Origin: Cenarchaeum sp. SB0662_bin_33
Lineage (GTDB): Archaea; Thermoproteota; Nitrososphaeria; Nitrososphaerales; Nitrosopumilaceae
Reading direction: 5' to 3'
Assembly (NCBI GenBank): GCA_009840065.1
Contig: VXON01000060.1
Span: forward strand, 1 to 21,581
Length of the DNA stretch: 21,581 nt
Shown here: positions 14,597 through 21,581 of the stretch, piece by piece
Position numbering within the stretch: the first letter of the stretch is position 1
Layout: each line of letters starts with the position of its first letter
Notes under the pieces: generated by a model
Seen by the model: the letters and a program-made list of their open reading frames with translations, nothing else
Databases searched by the model: none
What the model was told of the DNA's origin: nothing
Made by a program: the position numbers and the translations under genes

Positions 14597-15856
14597 TTAG
14601 CTTCTTGGATTTTTGTATCTGTATCTGTCTATCTTTATGAGTTCGGCGTACGAACCAAACTCTGATGGGTCTGCCACATCCAGACCCGCCTGGCCAGGTT
14701 CCTTATCAAACCGTCTCCTTATATTATATGATGTGGTACGCTCGGCCGGGATACGACCCATATCCACAATCATCTTGCGTATATGGGACGGCCTGAGAAG
14801 CTGACCATGCCCGGCTCCCGCAGATGTAGATATACTCTCGTTTATCAGTGTACCTCCAAAGTCATTTGCTCCCCACAGCAACAGTAGTTGGGCCATCCTG
14901 CCGCCTTCCTTGACCCAAGACATCTGTATGTTGTCTATATTATGTAGCATTATCCGAGATATGGCATGTGTCAAGAGTACATCCACGCCTCCAGCTCCGG
15001 CCTTTATAGAGTCATGCAGTCTATTCTTGTACATAGGAGCCTCCTGTGCTATAAAGTCCAGTGGAACAAACTCGGTGAACCCACCAGTCTCTCTTTGAAT
15101 ATCGCGTATCAGTGCCATGTGTCGTACGCGCTGCCCAATGGTCTCCATGTGACCAAACATCATGGTGGATGTGGTACGAATTCCCAGCGAGTGGGCAGTC
15201 TCTATAACCTTTTTCCAGGATTCGACGGTTATGCGGCCAGGAGATATTTTATCCCGAAGTTTTTGATCAAGAATCTCCGCAGAGGTCCCCGGCAGCGTAT
15301 CAACGCCTGCCTCCCGGAGTCGTAAGAGATATTCACGGATTGTGATGTTGGACCTCTGTGCTCCATACAGCACCTCTTCGGGGGAGAATCCATGTATGTG
15401 TATGTCGGGCAGCTCTGCCTTTATGGAGCGGCATATATTCTCGTATGTGTCAGGTGCCATATCCGGTGGCAGTCCGGCCTGTATGCACACCTCTGTAGCG
15501 CCCAGTCGGTGGGCCTCGGCGGCCCGACGCACTATCTCGGATACAGGCAGCATGTAGCCCTCATCCTCCCTAAAATCTCTGCTGAATGCGCAGAACCCAC
15601 ACTGTCTTATGCAGACGTTGGTAAAGTTGATGTTACGATTCACGACATATGTGACAACATCACCCACTCTGTTGTATCGCAGTATGTTGGCCACCATTCC
15701 CACCAGATGAATGCTTGTATCTCTAGCAGAGTACAGACTGATGCCATCAGATATTGTAATCTCGTGTCCGGAGAGGGCCCTATCCAGTATGTGACTGATC
15801 AGGGGGTCGGCCTCCCGAAATATCGCATCCATACGGGCATTCAATGCCAGTACCAC
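14597..15856 (-). CDS. cofH: FO synthase subunit 2 (CofH)
   Basis: CofH is the radical-SAM 5-amino-6-(D-ribitylamino)uracil:L-tyrosine transferase of F420 biosynthesis; its product goes to CofG to make the deazaflavin FO. The 419-residue protein has the radical SAM cysteines C82-x3-C86-x2-C89 (VCIRQCGFCAF), and the C-terminal LLLWGANDFGGTLINES and TSAGAGHGQLLRP motifs typical of the CofH/MqnE group. The start is given as GTG 15856, overlapping the cofG end by 16 bases; ATG 15832 (MDAIFREADP) also fits family N-termini. Next gene in the operon is the CaCA exchanger. Confidence 0.95.
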   Translation of the reverse strand: MVLALNARMDAIFREADPLISHILDRALSGHEITISDGISLYSARDTSIHLVGMVANILRYNRVGDVVTYVVNRNINFTNVCIRQCGFCAFSRDFREDEGYMLPVSEIVRRAAEAHRLGATEVCIQAGLPPDMAPDTYENICRSIKAELPDIHIHGFSPEEVLYGAQRSNITIREYLLRLREAGVDTLPGTSAEILDQKLRDKISPGRITVESWKKVIETAHSLGIRTTSTMMFGHMETIGQRVRHMALIRDIQRETGGFTEFVPLDFIAQEAPMYKNRLHDSIKAGAGGVDVLLTHAISRIMLHNIDNIQMSWVKEGGRMAQLLLLWGANDFGGTLINESISTSAGAGHGQLLRPSHIRKMIVDMGRIPAERTTSYNIRRRFDKEPGQAGLDVADPSEFGSYAELIKIDRYRYKNPRS

Positions 15857-17007
15857 TCCGCCACCAGCATGTTCGAATCCGATATAAGGGACATCTGCTC
15901 TTTTAGATTCTGGGGCACCATGTGCGCAAACTCAGGATATACGGGGAACCTACATTTCAGTGTATAGCCAGAGTCAGTACATCTCTGGGAGACATCCTTT
16001 ATCCGCGGCCATGTAAATTCCGGATTCACAAAGTCCTGCGTGAGTGGGGATATTCCACCCCAGTCGTTTATGCCCGAATTGATGTATAGCTGATATGCAT
16101 CGGGAGATAGGTTTGGTGGTATCTGTATATTCATGGTCGGAATCATGATTCGTGCCAAGGCCACCAATATCATGAATTGTGTTGTGTCTGCTGCCGGATG
16201 GCTCCTCATGGCAGTGTCATTCTTTGGGTGAAAGTTCTGCAGTATCATCTCCTGTATGTGACCATATTGGCGATGTATATCACGTATTGTAATTATGGAA
16301 TCAATCGCCTCCTCAATGCTCTCCCCTATTCCCACCAGTATTCCCGTAGTAGTGGGAATCCTCTCCCTCCCCATATCCTTTAAAACCCTTATGCGTTCTT
16401 TTGGTCTCTTGCTGGGGGCCAAGTGGTGCGGCATGCCACTTTTAATGAGTCGCTCACTGGAGTTCTCCAGCATCAGCCCCACAGAGACGTTTGTCTCAGA
16501 TAGTATTCGAATCTCATCTCTATTTAGGTTGCCGGCATTTGTGTGTGGAAAGAGGCCGCCCTTCAGGCACATCTCCGATACATGTGCAATATACTCAGGT
16601 GTGGAGGAGTAGCCCTCCTGTCTCAACCACTCCCTGACTTGAGGGTACGCCTCCTCGGGCCGCTCACCGGTCACCAGCAGGGCCTCTACACATCTGTATC
16701 TTTTGGCCAAATGTATCATCTCTTTTACCATATCGGTACTCATCATGGATAGTTTGGATTGGGTGGGCTGTGCCTTGTATGTGCAGTAGGAGCACGTATC
16801 CCGGCAGAGATTTATCACATTCAGAAACACCTTCTTTGAGAAGGTGATTGTGTCTCCTTTGTGTCTGTCCCGCGTCTTGGCTGCGGCCGCAAATATGTCG
16901 GCAGGATTCTTGAGGGCGTCGTAATACGCCTGAATATAGTCGGATTTTGACCCATCATGCTGTATTATATGGTTTAGACTCTCCGAATCAAAGACAAGGT
17001 TACTCAA
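15841..17007 (-). CDS. cofG: FO synthase subunit 1 (CofG)
   Basis: CofG completes 7,8-didemethyl-8-hydroxy-5-deazariboflavin (FO), the F420 chromophore, from the CofH product. The 388-residue radical SAM protein has C68-x3-C72-x2-C75 (LCRDTCSYCTY), LLVTGERPEEAY, GLFPHTNAGNL, and the CofG-typical GGISPLTQDFVNPEFTWP near the C-terminus. The start is TTG 17007: no nearer ATG fits, and TTAAATATGA on the minus strand is centred about 26 bases ahead, making a leaderless mRNA that begins with TTG. It leads the cofG-cofH-exchanger operon. Confidence 0.96.
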   Translation of the reverse strand: MSNLVFDSESLNHIIQHDGSKSDYIQAYYDALKNPADIFAAAAKTRDRHKGDTITFSKKVFLNVINLCRDTCSYCTYKAQPTQSKLSMMSTDMVKEMIHLAKRYRCVEALLVTGERPEEAYPQVREWLRQEGYSSTPEYIAHVSEMCLKGGLFPHTNAGNLNRDEIRILSETNVSVGLMLENSSERLIKSGMPHHLAPSKRPKERIRVLKDMGRERIPTTTGILVGIGESIEEAIDSIITIRDIHRQYGHIQEMILQNFHPKNDTAMRSHPAADTTQFMILVALARIMIPTMNIQIPPNLSPDAYQLYINSGINDWGGISPLTQDFVNPEFTWPRIKDVSQRCTDSGYTLKCRFPVYPEFAHMVPQNLKEQMSLISDSNMLVAEWYWH

Positions 17008-17012
17008 TATAC

Positions 17013-17048
17013 CTTACGCTGAATAGTTCATATTTAATCCTGCGTAAG
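17013..17048. promoter_or_regulatory. inverted repeat around the cofG TATA box
   Basis: CTTACGC (17013-17019) and GCGTAAG (17042-17048) are perfect 7-base arms that bracket the minus-strand TATA box TTAAATATGA (17028-17037). One arm lies between TATA box and start codon, the other in the BRE/upstream zone, a good place for a repressor. Function inferred. Confidence 0.5.
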
Positions 17049-17245
17049 CCCTTCAGACTTTATCAGTAGTCAGGGTCCGTAGGGGTGAGTTCCCCGCATC
17101 CAGATGTTAGGGGCACCATGTACACGATCACTATACATGTAGTGGCCATACTTTTCTCATAAAACGTCAGGCAGAATATGAAATCGCGGTAGGCGCAGTC
17201 ACATCACAACCACGAACCATTTACTATTTCGGGAGTCCATTTCAT

Positions 17246-18379
17246 CTATTCGCCGGGTCGCTTGTCCAGAATCAATGTCTCCTCAATCAGGTTGCCATCA
17301 CGCAACAGCTGGACTGCCAGCTCATCGCCAACAGCCTTTGAGCGCTGTAGATGTATCAGTATGTCGGATATCTTGCGCACATCAATATCATCTACACGTA
17401 TTAGAATGTCTCCCCCCACTAGAACCTCATCGCCCTCATGTATTACAGTTGTATTTGAGCCTATCAGTCCGGCCCGGCTGGCAGGACTATCCTCAATTAC
17501 ATCTATTATCAGAAAGCCACGGCTTTCAGTGAGGTTTAGTATCTTGGCCAGTCTGGGATTTATATCCAGTCCCGATACTCCAATCCAGGGGTGGTCATAC
17601 TTTCCCTCCAATATCAGTGTTGGAATTATCTTTGTGACGGTCTGTGAGGGTACGGCAAATCCCACGCCATTAAAGTTTCCGGTATTTGTCTGTATGGCAG
17701 TATTTACCCCTATCAGCTCTCCACGCATATTCAAGAGCGGACCGCCCGAGTTTCCTGGATTTATAGCTGCATCCGTCTGTATAACATCGGGTATGGAAAA
17801 GCCTGTATCCTCGTCCGGCAGCAGTCTGTTCAGCTGGCTCACGATGCCAGAGCTCATCGAGCCGGAGAGGCCAAAGGGGTTTCCTATAGCGGCCACCTGC
17901 TGTCCTACCTTCAGCGTGCTGGAGTTGGCCAGCGTCAGGGGTTGAAGTAGTTCGGGTTCAGTATCCACACGGACCACCGCCAAGTCGGTGTGTGTATCAA
18001 CACCCACTATCTCGGCCTCATATACTAATCCGTCCAGAAATGTCACCTCGGTCTTTAGTGAGTCCTCAACAACATGTGCGTTGGTGATGATATGACCCAT
18101 CTTATCAAACACTATACCCGAACCCACACCATTACGATTCAAATCCATCTCACCGGTTGCATTTCTACTCACAGTTAATCTTACCACACTGGCTTCTGTG
18201 TTTTCAAATATCTCTACCAGAGTGAGGTCTACAGACTCGGTGACATCTACAGAGGGTGGCATCACATTGACAGATGCCGCATCTCCGACTACCGGCGCAG
18301 TAAGTGTGAATGTGGCTACCAGTATTGCCACTGCCAAGGCGGCCAGTCCGCCGCCTATGTATGCTGCTCCATTCACCAC
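17246..18379 (-). CDS. HtrA/DegP-like membrane-anchored serine protease
   Basis: A 377-residue protease for damaged or misfolded envelope proteins. Residues about 6-30 (YIGGGLAALAVAILVATFTLTAPV) are an N-terminal membrane anchor or signal. The trypsin-like domain has the catalytic triad H102 (ITNAHVV), D132 (TDLAVV) and S211 (NPGNSGGPL). A single PDZ domain covers about 265-370 (GVSGLDINPRLAKIL... SPASRAGL... GGDILIRVDDIDV). The active site should face outside the membrane. The start is GTG 18379 (a second GTG follows), with GATTTTTAGA at 18401-18410 centred 26 bases ahead on the minus strand, so it has its own leaderless promoter though it follows the glycosyltransferase gene after 80 bases. 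Confidence 0.95.
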   Translation of the reverse strand: MVNGAAYIGGGLAALAVAILVATFTLTAPVVGDAASVNVMPPSVDVTESVDLTLVEIFENTEASVVRLTVSRNATGEMDLNRNGVGSGIVFDKMGHIITNAHVVEDSLKTEVTFLDGLVYEAEIVGVDTHTDLAVVRVDTEPELLQPLTLANSSTLKVGQQVAAIGNPFGLSGSMSSGIVSQLNRLLPDEDTGFSIPDVIQTDAAINPGNSGGPLLNMRGELIGVNTAIQTNTGNFNGVGFAVPSQTVTKIIPTLILEGKYDHPWIGVSGLDINPRLAKILNLTESRGFLIIDVIEDSPASRAGLIGSNTTVIHEGDEVLVGGDILIRVDDIDVRKISDILIHLQRSKAVGDELAVQLLRDGNLIEETLILDKRPGE

Positions 18380-18400
18380 AAAGTACGCTATAATTATACG

Positions 18401-18410
18401 TCTAAAAATC
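18401..18410 (-). promoter_or_regulatory. TATA-like box of the HtrA gene
   Basis: On the minus strand GATTTTTAGA is centred 26 bases before GTG 18379. Confidence 0.45.
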
Positions 18411-18459
18411 TTACGAAATTATAGATTTCCGGAATTTTGTCGAGATTGAAGGTGCACTC

Positions 18460-19653
18460 CTAAATATCCATGGGACTTTGGGGCGTATTGCTCATTGTAT
18501 ACTGCCGTCCTCTCCAGGATACAGAGTTTTGCCTGCCAACACTCAGCATGCCTGCCAGAAATCCTGCCACAATTACTGCCCCGCCCAAGGGACAGGCCAG
18601 TGCATTGTAAAGTTTGATCTTTAGAACATGAGATTCGACTATTGCACCACACAGTATCATAGAAGATGCGACAAGGGAACTGGACCATAGTGTGGTCGAC
18701 ATTATGCCGCCATCCAGCGTAGCAGAGTACAGAAAGACTGGAAATGGTAGGAACAGGAGGAACAGGACCGCCAGAAATATGCCCGTGGCGGCCCTAGCAG
18801 ACTGTAGATATAGTGGTATCATGAGTCTCTTTAGAGCGTGCCATAGTGTTGGGCCGTCCCGCGCCCAGATGGCCTCAAACATATCATCAGCCAGCACCAT
18901 CTTTAGCCTATATCCCATATCCTTTACTTTTCTTCCCAGAGAGCCATCCTCTATGATCTCCTGACGAACGCCCTTGTGCGTTCCAACGGACTCGTAGACG
19001 TCCTTGGGCATTAGAAAGAAGCTGCCAAAAAAGTAGCCGGTCTTTTTGTTTGGGTTGTTCACGTTTAATGCCGAAAAGCGCGTATGTAGAAATGTCGATA
19101 TCATGGGCAGTGTTATGCGTGTCCAAAATTCATTGGCCCTTATTAGTGGAATTGCGGTTAGTGCGTCAAGATTCTCTGCTTTCAGATGACTCACTGCCGT
19201 GGATATCATGTTGTGGGAGAAGATGGTGTCCGAGTCGGTGAATAAAAGTAACGTGCCGGTGGAATTGTTATAGCCCTCCATGCAGGCCCAGTTCTTCCCC
19301 ATCCAGCCATCCGGTTTGGGTCGTGCGTTCACCAAACGTATCTTTGTGTACCTGTCCGCATAGTCGGATATTATACTCTCGGTCGAGTCCTCAGATGAGT
19401 CGTTGATGGCAATGACTTCATATTCAGCATAATCTTGTTTTGCGAGGCTTTCCAGACAGCGTCCAATGTACTCCTCTTCGTTCCGGGCAGGAAGTATAAC
19501 CGACACCATGGGCCCCGTCTGTACATCAGAGGAATGTGTGCGTATGTGTGGTGTGAGGCGAAACGTGCGCATGATTCCCCAAATCAGTACGAGCCAAGCT
19601 AGTGCCACTATCACCATCAGGCCCGTCAGAACGCCATAAATTATATCCAGCAT
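18460..19653 (-). CDS. membrane glycosyltransferase family 2
   Basis: A 397-residue processive-type or lipid-linked GT2 enzyme. One N-terminal transmembrane helix (residues about 5-28) precedes a GT-A catalytic domain: SVILPARNEEEYIGRCLESL (51-70), AINDSSEDST near 82-90, the metal-binding FTDSDT near 138-143, and EDGSLGRKVKDMGYRL as the acceptor-side acidic motif. About four hydrophobic segments follow, and the end SWRGRQYT resembles the C-terminal motif of carotenoid/hopanoid-associated GT2 proteins. The start ATG 19653 overlaps the SRPBCC stop by one base (TGATG); the longer frame reading back to 19776 runs through that gene and is rejected. The sugar and acceptor (lipid, glycan or carotenoid) cannot be told. 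Confidence 0.92.
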   Translation of the reverse strand: MLDIIYGVLTGLMVIVALAWLVLIWGIMRTFRLTPHIRTHSSDVQTGPMVSVILPARNEEEYIGRCLESLAKQDYAEYEVIAINDSSEDSTESIISDYADRYTKIRLVNARPKPDGWMGKNWACMEGYNNSTGTLLLFTDSDTIFSHNMISTAVSHLKAENLDALTAIPLIRANEFWTRITLPMISTFLHTRFSALNVNNPNKKTGYFFGSFFLMPKDVYESVGTHKGVRQEIIEDGSLGRKVKDMGYRLKMVLADDMFEAIWARDGPTLWHALKRLMIPLYLQSARAATGIFLAVLFLLFLPFPVFLYSATLDGGIMSTTLWSSSLVASSMILCGAIVESHVLKIKLYNALACPLGGAVIVAGFLAGMLSVGRQNSVSWRGRQYTMSNTPQSPMDI

Positions 19654-20078
19654 CACTCTGCCTGACCCTCGGCCTCGTTTTTTATTAGAGCCAGCGCCTG
19701 CCGCGTACCATTCTCTATGTGTCCGGACAACATTTTGGTAAACATCTTCATCATTCCAGACATCTCTACATTCCAAGTTACACTTAATGTGGTGGACTGC
19801 TCATCACCGGTAACCACAATCTCCTTACTGCCCTTGATTATCCCCTCTACAAATTGGGCATCTATACGGGTGGGAGGGTACAGCATTACATCCTGTATGC
19901 ATTTTTTATCCCTAAAGGCTATGGTTATCTCACGTTGTATACGGTCCCCATCCCTAGATATGTTTCTAATACTCTTTGTTCCCTTCCAGAATTTGGGTTC
20001 TGCGTCTAGGTCCGAGACAATCCCCCAGACAACTTCGGGTGGAGCCCTAATAGGCACAGCTACGTTGATTACCGCCAT
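19653..20078 (-). CDS. SRPBCC-fold (polyketide cyclase/CoxG-like) protein
   Basis: A 141-residue START-like helix-grip protein that binds a hydrophobic ligand. It opens with INVAVPIRAPPEVVWGIVSDLDAEPKFWKGTKSI, the typical SRPBCC start, continues with paired beta strands (DRIQREITIAFRD, IDAQFVEGIIKGSKEIVV, TTLSVTWNVEMSG) and ends in a long amphipathic helix (HIENGTRQALALIKNEAE). The start ATG 20078 is preferred to TTG 20096, since an AATATATG box lies about 30 bases before it. Its stop overlaps the glycosyltransferase start, so the two are coupled; it may present or carry a lipid for that enzyme, which is inferred. Confidence 0.88.
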   Translation of the reverse strand: MAVINVAVPIRAPPEVVWGIVSDLDAEPKFWKGTKSIRNISRDGDRIQREITIAFRDKKCIQDVMLYPPTRIDAQFVEGIIKGSKEIVVTGDEQSTTLSVTWNVEMSGMMKMFTKMLSGHIENGTRQALALIKNEAEGQAE

Positions 20079-20212
20079 GACATATGTAATATACAAGCAT
20101 CATACATATATTGTGTTTCGCCGTATGAGGTATACCGTGATGGGTACTGTGCCTAAAATCCGGAACCGTAACTCCAGTTTCAATGGCACATACCACTCTT
20201 CCGTCACGGCAG

Positions 20213-20220
20213 TTTATAAT
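20213..20220 (+). promoter_or_regulatory. TATA box of the tRNA-binding protein gene
   Basis: TTTATAAT is centred 28 bases before ATG 20244, pointing to that ATG rather than TTG 20238. Confidence 0.5.
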
Positions 20221-20243
20221 ATGCCGTATTATTCTGGTTGTTG

Positions 20244-20570
20244 ATGGAAGATATATCATATGATGACTTTGTACGGCTAGATATACGGGTGGCGCGCGTG
20301 GTATCGGTTGATACAATACCAGGAAAAAGTAGAATATGTCAGGCAGTCATAGATGTGGGTAACCAGACAAGAACTGTAATAGTTGGAGGAGTCCAGCATT
20401 ATACTCCGGACAGTCTCATAGGGAAGACTGTCGTGGTACTGTTTAATCTAGAGCCTAGAACCATATCAGGTGTTACATCCGAGGGAATGTTGCTGGCAGC
20501 AGATGTCAACGACAAGCCCTTCTGGCTGACCGTACCAGAAGAGGTTCCACCCGGCAGTCGCATAAAATAA
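20244..20570 (+). CDS. stand-alone tRNA-binding OB-fold protein (EMAPII/MetRS-C/CsaA-like)
   Basis: A 108-residue single OB-fold domain like the C-terminal dimerisation domain of bacterial MetRS, CsaA, and Arc1p/EMAPII. Signature parts are FVRLDIRVARVVSV near the start, VDVGNQTRTVIVGGVQHYTPDSLIGKTVVVLFNLEPR in the centre, and SEGMLLAAD near the end. Such domains bind the tRNA elbow and help aminoacyl-tRNA synthetases or act as chaperone-like proteins. The TATA spacing favours ATG 20244. It is divergent from the SRPBCC gene and converges on the tRNA-Leu gene 68 bases away; that link may be chance. Confidence 0.92.
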   Translation: MEDISYDDFVRLDIRVARVVSVDTIPGKSRICQAVIDVGNQTRTVIVGGVQHYTPDSLIGKTVVVLFNLEPRTISGVTSEGMLLAADVNDKPFWLTVPEEVPPGSRIK

Positions 20571-20638
20571 TGTTATACAATGCATAAAATCAAACTTTAA
20601 AATTTGTCCGAAGGTTAATCTAGTTATATATGATACAG

Positions 20639-20736
20639 TGCAGAGGGTGGGATTTGAACCCACGAACCCCTGAGGGAAAGGATTTCTTATGACGATCTTG
20701 AGTCCTTCTCGGTTGACCGGGCTTCGATACCTCTGC
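20639..20736 (-). tRNA. tRNA-Leu (CAA) with a 13-nt intron
   Basis: Read on the minus strand. Acceptor GCAGAGG (20736-20730) pairs with CCTCTGC (20646-20640), discriminator A. The T arm is GTGGG-TTCAAAT-CCCAC. The long variable arm and 3-bp D stem (TCG/CGA) are class II leucine features. The anticodon stem AAGGA/TCCTT holds CT-CAA-G, then 13 extra bases at 20696-20684, then A38, giving anticodon CAA (20700-20698) and an intron at the canonical 37/38 site. Without it the tRNA is 85 nt. CCA is not encoded. Confidence 0.9.
20684..20696 (-). other. tRNA intron with relaxed bulge-helix-bulge
   Basis: The 13-base intron ATCGTCATAAGAA fits a bulge-helix-bulge: exon bases 32-35 (CTCA) face intron TAAG, giving three of four pairs (C-G, T-A, A-T) and a C-A mismatch at position 34. 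The inner helix is only one pair. This is a weak substrate model worked out by hand. Confidence 0.65.
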
Positions 20737-20755
20737 AAATAGTTTTGATATATTA

Positions 20756-20765
20756 TGTTATATAT
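20756..20765 (-). promoter_or_regulatory. TATA box of tRNA-Leu
   Basis: On the minus strand TATATAACAT is centred about 25 bases before the tRNA 5' end at 20736. Confidence 0.5.
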
Positions 20766-20975
20766 CTGAAACCGCCAAAATGTACCTAAACTGAAACAGT
20801 ATCACCAGAATTGTTCTCACCAGGCCGCTTGTAGTTTGCAGGTAACAGCTCACCGTTCTGAGATCAAGTATATAAAGTTCAAATTCCATTCGGTGTAATG
20901 ATTCTCCGTTTTTAGCTATGTTATATACTAAGATTAATGGATTTGATTTCGCCGACATAGCCTGGTCAAATCAGG
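20766..20975. other. non-coding stretch between tRNA-Leu and the transposase
   Basis: No supported gene. A TATA-like GTTATATAC near 20920-20928 could serve the transposase, leaving a leader of about 27 bases. The left end of the insertion sequence should be here, but no inverted repeat can be assigned without its right end. Confidence 0.35.
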
Positions 20976-21581
20976 ATGATAACAGTAGGGTTTTTGGACA
21001 AAAAGTTTGATGCACAGGAAAAGGTGATTACGGAGCATGAAACGGTGATTGCCCATTTGAGGGAGGAGATTATGCAAAAGGATAACTACAGAAGAGAATA
21101 AAAGAATTGGAGGAGGGACCTCACAGGGTAAAACACGTAAGCGTGGTGGAGGAAGCTCTAGAGGTTATAACGTACGCAAATACAAGGAGTACCCGCACCA
21201 GCATACAAAGAAAAGTAAACCCAACTATACTGATTTGTACGAATTTTTCACAGTACAAAAAATGACCGACCTGACATTCTGTCCCACCTGTGGCAGCGCC
21301 CTTTCAAATCCGACAGGCTCGTATACGCGTAAAACAGAGGATGTTACGGATGGGCGGTGGACAAGAACGGAGTGGACCATAATGCGAAGATACTGTAAGA
21401 GCTGCTGCAGGCAACACTCTGCAAGACCCCCTGGCGTACTACCAAAAGGGCTCTTTGGAACAACGATAATGTCTCAGGTGTTTGTAATGCGAAGCCTTGC
21501 CATACCATATGAAAAGATTCAGACCCTAATACACATGATGTTTGGCAAATCCATAACCGTCTCTGCAATTATGAACATGTG
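20976..21581 (+). pseudogene. IS66-like transposase, frameshifted and cut by the window end
   Basis: From ATG 20976 a coiled-coil-like segment (DKKFDAQEKVITEHETVIAHL...) runs to TAA 21099-21101. A single +1 shift near 21098 joins it to the next frame, which continues NKRIGGGTSQGKTRKRGGGSS, a basic/Gly-rich linker, then a zinc finger CPTCGSAL...RRYCKSCCRQ (two C-x2-C pairs), followed by PPGVLPKGLFGTTIMSQVFVMRSLAIPYEKI, typical of the IS66 zinc-finger/DDE transposase N-terminal half. The frame is open to the window end, so the DDE catalytic part is not seen. In the second frame the first start codons are TTG 21235 and ATG 21262. The shift could be decay, a sequencing error, or programmed frameshifting. 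No terminal repeat was identified. Confidence 0.7.

Noticed and set aside
19654..19776. Extension of the glycosyltransferase start to ATG 19776
   Set aside because: It reads through the SRPBCC gene in another frame and lacks GT2 character; the membrane helix begins at ATG 19653.
20758..20958. 66-residue minus-strand ORF with a hydrophobic end; a GTG at 20853 gives a 31-residue form with a TATATA box ahead
   Set aside because: The TATA box is only about 20 bases from the GTG, the composition is not convincing, and no family is seen.
21092..21263. Alternative third frame continuing as RIKELEEG after the coiled coil
   Set aside because: Only the first residues fit a coiled coil; the other frame gives the basic linker and zinc finger with a single shift.
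1..21581. CRISPR arrays
   Set aside because: No regularly spaced direct repeats of about 24-40 bases were seen.

Overview
The window looks like chromosomal DNA of an ammonia-oxidising-type archaeon (Nitrososphaerota/Thaumarchaeota, probably a marine Nitrosopumilus/Cenarchaeum relative). I base this on the gene mix: archaeal ribosomal protein L10e, an archaeal tRNA-splicing endonuclease, a tRNA-Leu with an intron at the anticodon, the CofG/CofH pair for the F420 chromophore, and a SufB-SufD-SufS-SufU cluster. Transcription signals fit too: many first genes have a TATA-like box centred about 23-28 bases before the start codon and no Shine-Dalgarno site, as expected for leaderless archaeal mRNAs. 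Species cannot be named from sequence alone.

Layout. 1-1000: AT-rich start with a possible basic 47-residue ORF and an orphan, degenerate PLD-like domain protein. 976-2789: tRNA-splicing endonuclease (minus), a probable 34-residue leaderless membrane microprotein, ribosomal protein L10e, and a small unknown protein (minus). 2851-4291: tRNA-Gly(GCC) and a CPA2-type cation/proton antiporter (minus). 4509-6202: a two-gene module of an XRE/ImmA-IrrE regulator and a DUF4411 PIN-like protein, bracketed by related palindromes, resembling a toxin-antitoxin pair. 6479-11574: a six-gene Fe-S assembly operon, sufB-sufD-Rieske protein-sufS-sufU-winged-helix/zinc-ribbon protein, with an inverted-repeat-rich region before its promoter; no sufC lies next to it. 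11575-12046: hairpin-rich non-coding stretch. 12047-13315: a 422-residue protein I do not recognise. 13316-13656: convergent gap holding a nested inverted repeat. 13657-17007 (minus): cofG-cofH-CaCA exchanger operon with an inverted repeat around its TATA box. 17246-20078 (minus): SRPBCC protein, membrane glycosyltransferase, then an HtrA-type protease, a likely cell-envelope group. 20244-20736: stand-alone tRNA-binding OB-fold protein and intron-containing tRNA-Leu(CAA). 20976-21581: start of an IS66-like transposase, broken by a frameshift and cut by the window end.

Functional links. The Suf operon builds Fe-S clusters, which the Rieske protein and the two radical-SAM FO synthase subunits need. 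The splicing endonuclease would process the tRNA-Leu intron seen at the far end. The unusual parts are the PLD-like orphan, the XRE/DUF4411 module with its palindromes, the zinc-ribbon gene at the end of the suf operon, the unknown 422-residue gene with its structured upstream DNA, and the several conserved-looking inverted repeats in promoters.
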